From Pseudomonas sp. MF4836 (GTDB lineage: Bacteria > Pseudomonadota > Gammaproteobacteria > Pseudomonadales > Pseudomonadaceae): a DNA stretch of 64,000 nt. The first letter of the stretch is position 1, and each line of letters opens with the position of its first letter. A program made the translations under genes and the position numbers. This document shows, in pieces, positions 57,086 to 64,000 of this stretch. Below the pieces are notes generated by a model, which was not told the origin of the DNA, made no database searches, and worked only from the letters and a program-made list of their open reading frames with translations. The DNA is taken from assembly GCF_002018875.1 (NCBI RefSeq), contig NZ_MVOL01000002.1, positions 496,001-560,000 on the forward strand, written 5' to 3'.

Positions 57086-57181
57086 AAGCCTGGGAAAGCG
57101 GTTGTGCCGCTGTGACAGGCATTCTGTAGCATTGGTCGGCGCGCCGTGGGTGCGTCTTTGCTTTATCAGATGGAGAGCGCT

Positions 57182-58357
57182 ATGGCTTGGAATGAGCCGG
57201 GTGGCAACTCGAATAATCAGGATCCTTGGGGTGGTAAGCGCCGCAATAACGGCGACCGCAAGGGGCCACCGGATCTCGACGAGGCCTTCCGAAAGCTGCA
57301 GGAAAGCCTGAATGGGTTGTTCGGTGGTGGTAAGAAACGTGGTGGTGACGAGGGCGGCAGATCGGGTAAAGGCGGTGGTTTCGGCTTGCTCGGTATCGGC
57401 CTTGTCGTACTGGCGGCCGTTTGGCTGTACAGCGCGGTTTACGTGGTGGATGAGCAGGAGCAAGCCGTGGTGCTGCGCTTCGGCAAGTACTACGAAACCG
57501 TAGGCCCGGGCCTGAACATCTACTTCCCGCCGATCGATCGCAAGTACATGGAGAACGTCACGCGCGAGCGTGCCTATACCAAGCAGGGCCAGATGCTGAC
57601 TGAAGACGAAAACATCGTCGAAGTGCCGCTGACCGTGCAGTACAAGATCAGCAACCTGCAGGACTTCGTGCTGAACGTCGATCAGCCGGAAATCAGCCTG
57701 CAGCACGCGACCGACAGTGCCCTGCGCCACGTTGTGGGTTCCACCGCGATGGACCAGGTGCTGACCGAAGGTCGTGAATTGATGGCCAGCGAGATCAAGG
57801 AGCGTCTGCAACGCTTCCTCGATACCTATCGCACCGGTATCACTGTCACTCAGGTCAACGTACAGAGCGCAGCGGCACCGCGTGAAGTGCAGGAGGCCTT
57901 CGATGACGTGATCCGTGCTCGTGAAGATGAGCAGCGTTCGCGCAACCAGGCTGAAACCTACGCCAATGGCGTGGTGCCGGAAGCCCGTGGTCAGGCCCAG
58001 CGTATCCTCGAGGATGCCAACGGTTACCGCGATGAAGTGGTTTCCCGCGCCAAGGGTGAGGCTGATCGCTTCACCAAGCTGGTCGCCGAATACCGCAAGG
58101 CTCCTGAAGTCACACGTGAGCGTCTTTACCTGGACACCATGCAGGAAGTCTTCAGTAACACCAGCAAAGTGCTGGTGACCGGTGGCAAGGGGGGGCAGAA
58201 CAACCTGCTTTACCTGCCGCTGGACAAGATGATCGACAGCGGTCGTAGCAACAACGCTCCGGCAACGGGTGCGGCGTCTGCGGCTGGCAATGAAGTGAAT
58301 GCACGTGCGGCGGCTGACTTGCAGCAACAGCAGACGCGTTCTAGGGAGAGTCGCTGA
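57182..58357 (+). CDS. hflK: FtsH protease modulator HflK
   Basis: With HflC it forms the large membrane complex that encloses and restrains the FtsH protease. The 391-residue protein begins with a glycine- and charge-rich cytoplasmic tail, then one transmembrane helix (about 65-84, FGLLGIGLVVLAAVWLYSAV) and a periplasmic SPFH/band-7 domain with VVLRFGKYYETVGPGLN and a long coiled coil. The C terminus is Ala-rich. The ATG at 57182 has GGAGAG upstream; the open frame begins 36 bases before it without a better site. It overlaps hflC by one base. Confidence 0.96.
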   Translation: MAWNEPGGNSNNQDPWGGKRRNNGDRKGPPDLDEAFRKLQESLNGLFGGGKKRGGDEGGRSGKGGGFGLLGIGLVVLAAVWLYSAVYVVDEQEQAVVLRFGKYYETVGPGLNIYFPPIDRKYMENVTRERAYTKQGQMLTEDENIVEVPLTVQYKISNLQDFVLNVDQPEISLQHATDSALRHVVGSTAMDQVLTEGRELMASEIKERLQRFLDTYRTGITVTQVNVQSAAAPREVQEAFDDVIRAREDEQRSRNQAETYANGVVPEARGQAQRILEDANGYRDEVVSRAKGEADRFTKLVAEYRKAPEVTRERLYLDTMQEVFSNTSKVLVTGGKGGQNNLLYLPLDKMIDSGRSNNAPATGAASAAGNEVNARAAADLQQQQTRSRESR

Positions 58358-59226
58358 TGAGCAATAAATCGCTGATCGCCCTGATTGTGGGTGTTGTCGT
58401 GGCGGTAGTTGCCTGGAACAGCTTCTACATCGTGGCTCAGACCGAGCGCGCGGTGTTGCTGCAGTTCGGTCGCGTGGTTCAGGCCGATGTCCAGCCTGGC
58501 CTGCATGTGAAAGTGCCCTACGTCAACCAGGTGCGTAAGTTCGATGCGCGCCTGATGACCCTGGATGCACCGACGCAGCGCTTCCTGACCCTGGAAAAGA
58601 AAGCGGTCATGGTCGACGCCTTCGCCAAGTGGCGGGTCAAGGACGCCGAGCGTTTCTACACCGCGACTTCCGGTCTCAAGCAGATTGCCGACGAGCGTCT
58701 GTCTCGTCGTCTGGAGTCGGGCCTGCGTGACCAGTTCGGCAAGCGCACCTTGCATGAAGTGGTTTCCGGTGAGCGCGACGCCTTGATGGCTGACATCACC
58801 GCTTCGTTGAACAAGATGGCCGAGAAAGAACTGGGCATCGAAGTTGTCGACGTACGGGTCAAGGCCATCGACCTGCCCAAGGAAGTGAACCGCAGCGTGT
58901 TCGAGCGTATGAGCACCGAGCGTGAGCGTGAAGCTCGCGAGCACCGCGCCAAGGGTAACGAGCTGGCCGAAGGCATCCGTGCAGACGCCGATCGTCAGCG
59001 CCGTGTGCTGCTGGCAGAAGCCTATCGCGAGTCTGAAGAAGCGCGCGGTGATGGTGATGCCCAGGCAGCGGCGATCTACGCCAAGGCCTACGGCCAGGAC
59101 CAGGAGTTCTACGCGTTCTATCGCAGCCTGCGTGCCTACCGTGAAAGCTTCGCGAACAAAAGTGACGTGATGGTTCTGGATCCGGGCAGTGACTTCTTCC
59201 GTTACCTGGAAAAAGCCAAGCCTTGA
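58357..59226 (+). CDS. hflC: FtsH protease modulator HflC
   Basis: Partner of HflK in the FtsH-regulating complex. The 289-residue protein has an N-terminal transmembrane helix (about 4-24, LIALIVGVVVAVVAWNSFYI) and a band-7 domain (RAVLLQFGRVVQADVQPGL). A coiled-coil follows with ERMSTERERE and the typical DADRQRRVLLAEAYRESEE, and the C terminus is FRYLEKAKP. The start overlaps the hflK stop. A large hairpin and a terminator follow before hisZ; the small DUF2065 gene often found next is not there. Confidence 0.96.
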   Translation: MSNKSLIALIVGVVVAVVAWNSFYIVAQTERAVLLQFGRVVQADVQPGLHVKVPYVNQVRKFDARLMTLDAPTQRFLTLEKKAVMVDAFAKWRVKDAERFYTATSGLKQIADERLSRRLESGLRDQFGKRTLHEVVSGERDALMADITASLNKMAEKELGIEVVDVRVKAIDLPKEVNRSVFERMSTEREREAREHRAKGNELAEGIRADADRQRRVLLAEAYRESEEARGDGDAQAAAIYAKAYGQDQEFYAFYRSLRAYRESFANKSDVMVLDPGSDFFRYLEKAKP

Positions 59227-59241
59227 TCTCACACTGACCCA

Positions 59242-59282
59242 GATCACCCCGCCGGGCGGCTAACGCACTTGGCGGGGTGATC
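59242..59282 (+). other. long stem-loop after hflC
   Basis: GATCACCCCGCC (59242-59253) and GGCGGGGTGATC (59271-59282) form a perfect 12-bp stem 15 bases after the hflC stop. There is no T run directly after it, so it may protect the 3' end or pause transcription ahead of the true terminator at 59311. Confidence 0.55.
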
Positions 59283-59310
59283 CTTTGGGAAAACGTGTGT
59301 ATCATGCGGC

Positions 59311-59334
59311 AGCCGGGAAATTCCCGGCTTTTTT
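59311..59334 (+). terminator. intrinsic terminator after hflC
   Basis: AGCCGGG pairs with CCCGGCT around an AAATT loop, followed by TTTTTT. It probably ends the long nnrD-to-hflC series, leaving 180 bases to hisZ in which no promoter was recognised with confidence. Confidence 0.85.
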
Positions 59335-59514
59335 GCGTCTGCACGTTTGATTGGTCGATTCGTTCAAGAGCTCGACAAGATTTTTCGAGGAAAGTGGTCT
59401 GTACAGCTGATTCCTGGCTGCCTGTCCGGCTGAGTTCGCGTCGGATGCGATCGCTTTCTGCTTCACTCAAGGCTGGCCGAAGGCTTGCCGCCCGGATCAT
59501 AGGGGAAAGGCGTA

Positions 59515-60702
59515 ATGGCAACGGTAGACCGCTGGCTGCTGCCAGATGGCATCGAAGAAGTATTGCCGCCGGAAGCGGCGCGCATCGAAGTAGCGCGTCG
59601 TCAGGTGTTGGATCTGTTCCAGAGCTGGGGTTACGAGTTCGTCGTGACCCCGCATATCGAATACCTGGAATCCCTGCTGACAGGTGCCGGCCAGGATCTG
59701 GATCTGCGCACCTTCAAGGTCATCGACCCGCAATCGGGTCGGCAGATGGGCTTTCGGGCCGACATCACGCCGCAAGTGGCGCGCATCGATGCGCACACCT
59801 TGCGTCGCGAAGGTCCGAGCCGCCTGTGCTACGCCGGCAGCGTGCTGCATGCCCAGCCGCGAGCCCTGTCGTCTTCGCGCAGCCCGATCCAGTTGGGCGC
59901 CGAGTTGTATGGCGATGCCAGCCCGAGCAGCGACGTCGAAGTCATCAGCCTGATGCTGGCGATGCTGCAACTGGCTGATGTACCGGATGTCCACATGGAC
60001 CTGGGTCACGTCGGTATCTACCGCGGCCTGGCCCGTGCTGCCGGCTTGTCCGGTGAAGTCGAGCAACAGCTGTTCGATGCCCTGCAACGCAAGGCGATCG
60101 ACGAGGTCATTACCTTGACCGAAGGCCTGCCTGCCGACCTGTCGGGCATGCTGCGTGCCCTGGTCGACTTGTGTGGCGGCCGTGAGGTATTGACTGCCGC
60201 CCGTGACCGCCTGGCCCACGCGCCGGCGCCGGTACTGGCGGCACTGGATGATTTGCTGGCGATCGCCGAGCGTTTATCGGCGCGTTTCCCGGAGTTGCCG
60301 CTGTATTTCGACCTAGGTGAACTGCGCGGTTACCACTACCACACCGGTGTGGTGTTCGCGGTGTTCGTTCCTGGCGTGGGTCAATCCATCGCCCAGGGTG
60401 GGCGTTATGACGATATTGGCGCCGATTTTGGCCGTGCGCGGCCGGCGACCGGTTTTTCCACCGATTTGAAAACCCTGGTGACCCTGGGGCGTGCTGAAGT
60501 CGAGCTACCGTCTGGCGGTATCTGGATGCCTGACAGCACTGATGCGGCACTCTGGCAGCAAGTCTGTCAGTTGCGCGGTGAGGGTCAGCGTGTCGTCCAG
60601 GCGTTGCCTGGGCAACCTTTGGCCGCTGCCCGTGAAGCGGATTGCGACCGACAATTGATTCAGCAGAATGGGCTTTGGCAGGTACTGCCGCTGTCTTCTT
60701 GA
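59515..60702 (+). CDS. hisZ: ATP phosphoribosyltransferase regulatory subunit
   Basis: This HisRS-like protein lacks tRNA-charging activity and activates the short-form HisG in the first step of histidine synthesis. The 395-residue protein shows class II synthetase-like motifs: [16 protein letters not shown] near the N terminus, [17 protein letters not shown] (motif 2 region), [13 protein letters not shown] and [20 protein letters not shown] (HisA-type motifs). GGGGAAAGG precedes the ATG. It lies next to purA, the usual Pseudomonas order. Confidence 0.96.
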   Translation: MATVDRWLLPDGIEEVLPPEAARIEVARRQVLDLFQSWGYEFVVTPHIEYLESLLTGAGQDLDLRTFKVIDPQSGRQMGFRADITPQVARIDAHTLRREGPSRLCYAGSVLHAQPRALSSSRSPIQLGAELYGDASPSSDVEVISLMLAMLQLADVPDVHMDLGHVGIYRGLARAAGLSGEVEQQLFDALQRKAIDEVITLTEGLPADLSGMLRALVDLCGGREVLTAARDRLAHAPAPVLAALDDLLAIAERLSARFPELPLYFDLGELRGYHYHTGVVFAVFVPGVGQSIAQGGRYDDIGADFGRARPATGFSTDLKTLVTLGRAEVELPSGGIWMPDSTDAALWQQVCQLRGEGQRVVQALPGQPLAAAREADCDRQLIQQNGLWQVLPLSS

Positions 60703-62046
<1,344 letters not shown>

Positions 62047-62066
62047 TAAGTCGTTGATGTAAATCA

Positions 62067-62092
62067 CAAAGGGCCCTGAATTGGGCCCTTTG
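62067..62092 (+). terminator. terminator after purA
   Basis: CAAAGGGCCC (62067-62076) and GGGCCCTTTG (62083-62092) form a perfect 10-bp stem with a six-base loop. The T run is short and lies inside the stem, so efficiency is uncertain. Confidence 0.7.
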
Positions 62093-62110
62093 TCGTATCT
62101 GGTGCTTGAA

Positions 62111-62126
62111 CGGCACGACCCTTGCT
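62111..62126 (+). promoter_or_regulatory. sigma-54 (RpoN) promoter of the chemoreceptor gene
   Basis: CGGCACGACCCTTGCT matches the -24/-12 consensus TGGCACG-N4-TTGCW at all fixed positions but the first. The invariant GG (62112-62113) and GC (62124-62125) are ten bases apart as required. It lies right after the purA terminator and predicts a transcript start about 48 bases before the GTG of the receptor gene. Confidence 0.8.
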
Positions 62127-62184
62127 GTTAACTCTGATTCTAGAGTGCCATCAATTTTATGGCGTCAAAGCAGAGGGATTTCCT

Positions 62185-64000
62185 GTGTCGGCCGTTCTCT
62201 CACTGTTACAAAGCCGTTTGCTGCGGCCAGTGTTCGTTACCCTAGGTATCGCCCTTTTGGTGCAGGTACTGGTGGCGGTTGCCCTGACCCGGAGCACGGT
62301 GACTGCGCTCGAGGCTGATCTTGCCGCCCGTCTGGGCGTTGATAGCCAGAAGCTGTCTGCGGAACTGGAGCAGGCCGGGCGTGAAGTCACATCCAGCCTG
62401 GAGAGCCTCTCCAGCAGTACCCGTCAGCGCCTGACCGCGGGCCTGTCCTCGCGCCTGCAGGAAGAGCAGGCGCAATTGCGCGCCACCCTGGAAAAAGACC
62501 TGAAGGATTCAGCCAATGACATGGCCCAATTGCTGGCGTCGGTAGCGCCGCGAGCAATGTGGGACAGCGACGTGCCGACTCTTTCCGAATTTGCCCGGCG
62601 TGCGCAACGCAATCCCAACGTGTTGTTCGTGGTTTACGACGACGCTGCGGGCGAGCACTTGACCCGTTACCTGAACCGGGAAAACCCGATCAACAAGGCA
62701 CTGCTGGAGAAGGGCAAGGGCGACCGAGCCCTGGACAAGGTGCTGGATGCGGCCAAGAACGACCCCTCGGTGTACTACCTCGAAGCGTCGATCAACCCCA
62801 ATGGCGTGGAAATCGGCAAGGTGTTGATGGGTGTGTCCACTGCCTCGGTCGAGGCGGATGTGGCGGCGCTGGACAAGCGTTTTGCGGCGCTGATTGCCAG
62901 CAGCGATCAATTGGTGGGCGACAGCGTGAAAGGCGCCTCGGCAGAGAGCTCGGCGGCCATGCGCTCGCGCCTGCAATCGGCCCAGGGTACGGCCACGCAA
63001 ATGCAGGCCAACACTGCTAGCACCGTGCAGGACGCGGCGCAGACCCTGCGCTGGCGGATCGGCCTGGGCCTGGCGCTGGTGGGCTGCGGTGTCTTGTTGT
63101 TGCTGGCGGTGGTGCTGGGGCGGCGTGTGGTCAACAAGCTGCACCTGCTGATCGCCGCGCTGAATGATCTGGCGGCGGGCGAGGGGGATCTGACCAAACG
63201 TGTGCAGCTCAACAGCAATGATGAAATCGGCGACATGGCCTCGGCGGTCAATCGGTTTGTCGACAAGTTGCAGCCCATCGTGCGCGAGGCGGGGGATGTG
63301 GCGCAGCGCACCGGGGTTGAGATCGGTGCCATGAGCCTGCGCAACGCCGGCGCCGATGCGGCGGCCGAAGCCCAGCGCGATGAAGTGGCCGAGAGTCTGC
63401 GGGCACTGTCGCAAATGGCCGATGAGGCCCAGGCCGAAAGCCAGGCGATGCAGGCAGCGTTGCAGCAAGTGGTGGAGATTCGCCAGGCCACCGACGAGAA
63501 CACCCGGACTTCGGCCCAGGTCGGCGGCCTGATCGAGGCGCTGGCGGGGCAGGTCGATACCGGGGCCAAGGTCATCGAGCGCCTGGCCCAGCAGAGTGAA
63601 CAGATCGAGGTGGTGCTGACGGTGATCCACGGTATCGCCGAGCAGACCAACCTGCTGGCGCTGAACGCGGCCATCGAAGCAGCGCGCGCGGGCGAAACCG
63701 GCCGCGGCTTCGCGGTGGTGGCCGATGAGGTCAGGGCCCTGGCCAGCAAGACCCAGAGTTCCACCGGCGATATCCAGGCCCATATCGGCGCCCTGCAGCA
63801 AGGCGCGCGCGAGGCCGTGGCGGCCATCGGCCAAGCCGGACGCCAGGCCAGCGAGGGGTTGTTGGTGCTGCGCGACAGTGCACGGCTGCAACAGTCAGTG
63901 CAGTCTTCGGTGGAGCAGGTGCACGCCGCCATCGGACTGGCGACCAAGGCTGCGGCTCATCAGGCGCAAGGTGCGCAGGCGGTGCGCGGGCGGGTTGAGA
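62185..64000 (+). CDS. methyl-accepting chemotaxis protein (3' end outside window)
   Basis: This transmembrane chemoreceptor would signal to CheA through CheW. The frame starts at a GTG with AGAGGGA six bases upstream and stays open for 605 codons to the window edge. The first transmembrane helix is at about 10-32. A periplasmic region of about 250 residues follows, with a helical, coiled-coil-rich start and a compact sensor-like part ([11 protein letters not shown]). The second helix is at about 290-313, then HAMP and the signalling domain with the hairpin tip [19 protein letters not shown] and [15 protein letters not shown]. The ligand is unknown. A near-consensus sigma-54 promoter precedes it. 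The last methylation helix and the end are missing from this window. Confidence 0.93.
   Translation, partial: MSAVLSLLQSRLLRPVFVTLGIALLVQVLVAVALTRSTVTALEADLAARLGVDSQKLSAELEQAGREVTSSLESLSSSTRQRLTAGLSSRLQEEQAQLRATLEKDLKDSANDMAQLLASVAPRAMWDSDVPTLSEFARRAQRNPNVLFVVYDDAAGEHLTRYLNRENPINKALLEKGKGDRALDKVLDAAKNDPSVYYLEASINPNGVEIGKVLMGVSTASVEADVAALDKRFAALIASSDQLVGDSVKGASAESSAAMRSRLQSAQGTATQMQANTASTVQDAAQTLRWRIGLGLALVGCGVLLLLAVVLGRRVVNKLHLLIAALNDLAAGEGDLTKRVQLNSNDEIGDMASAVNRFVDKLQPIVREAGDVAQRTGVEIGAMSLRNAGADAAAEAQRDEVAESLRALSQMADEAQAESQAMQAALQQVVEIRQATDENTRTSAQVGGLIEALAGQVDTGAKVIERLAQQSEQIEVVLTVIHGIAEQTNLLALNAAIEAARAGETGRGFAVVADEVRALASKTQSSTGDIQAHIGALQQGAREAVAAIGQAGRQASEGLLVLRDSARLQQSVQSSVEQVHAAIGLATKAAAHQAQGAQAVRGRVE

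Noticed and set aside
56417..58327. 636-codon minus-strand open frame across hflX and hflK
   Set aside because: It spans two well-recognised genes in the opposite sense and crosses their intergenic gap; it is a shadow.

Overview
The window is chromosomal DNA of a Pseudomonas, most likely of the P. fluorescens group. Three things point there: high GC with strongly GC-biased codon use, REP-type CTGTAGCCGC elements, and a gene order that (from memory of the PAO1 map) closely follows P. aeruginosa PA5005 down to purA PA4938. No phage, transposase, tRNA, rRNA or CRISPR array was seen. Genes are dense and almost all belong to recognisable families.

Region by region. 1-2107: a PQQ-type TonB-dependent receptor, cut by the left edge. 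2481-16218: the lipopolysaccharide core and assembly locus, with a carbamoyltransferase, WapH-like glycosyltransferase, Mig-14, the PIG-L deacetylase DnpA, Ssg, a GT2 glycosyltransferase, O-antigen ligase WaaL, a divergent kinase-like protein, the flippase MsbA and HldE. A two-gene cassette (PAPS-dependent sulfotransferase plus APS kinase) lies between msbA and hldE. 16271-22009: a minus-strand trio (unknown protein with a Nudix-like signature, aldo/keto reductase, FAD oxidoreductase), an SMR transporter with a divergent LysR regulator, and waaA. 22190-27376: the TolC-type outer membrane channel, then thiC under a TPP riboswitch with its probable HMP transporter cytX. 27345-36728: a DUF3298 lipoprotein, nudF, a DUF1249 gene, cpdA, yqiA, and parE and parC separated by two envelope proteins.

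36905-47295: a PqiC-type lipoprotein, a membrane Smp-like protein divergent from serB, psd, rhdA, an HDOD protein, motAB behind a FliA-type promoter, and rsgA. 47404-59226: orn, a TRIC-like channel, queG, then the long plus-strand run nnrD-tsaE-amiB-mutL-miaA-hfq-hflX-hflK-hflC. 59515-64000: hisZ, purA and a chemoreceptor cut by the right edge, which is preceded by a near-consensus sigma-54 promoter.

How the genes work together. The left quarter builds and exports the LPS inner and outer core: HldE makes ADP-heptose, WaaA adds Kdo, glycosyltransferases and the carbamoyltransferase decorate the core, MsbA flips it and WaaL ligates O-antigen. The sulfotransferase/CysC pair suggests that an envelope glycan is sulfated; this is the best candidate for an undescribed system here. 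Other points for a second look are the sigma-54 chemoreceptor promoter, the Smp-like protein with a degenerate cyclase-like domain, the kinase-like protein lacking the catalytic Asp, and a LysR box that covers the regulator's own ribosome binding site.
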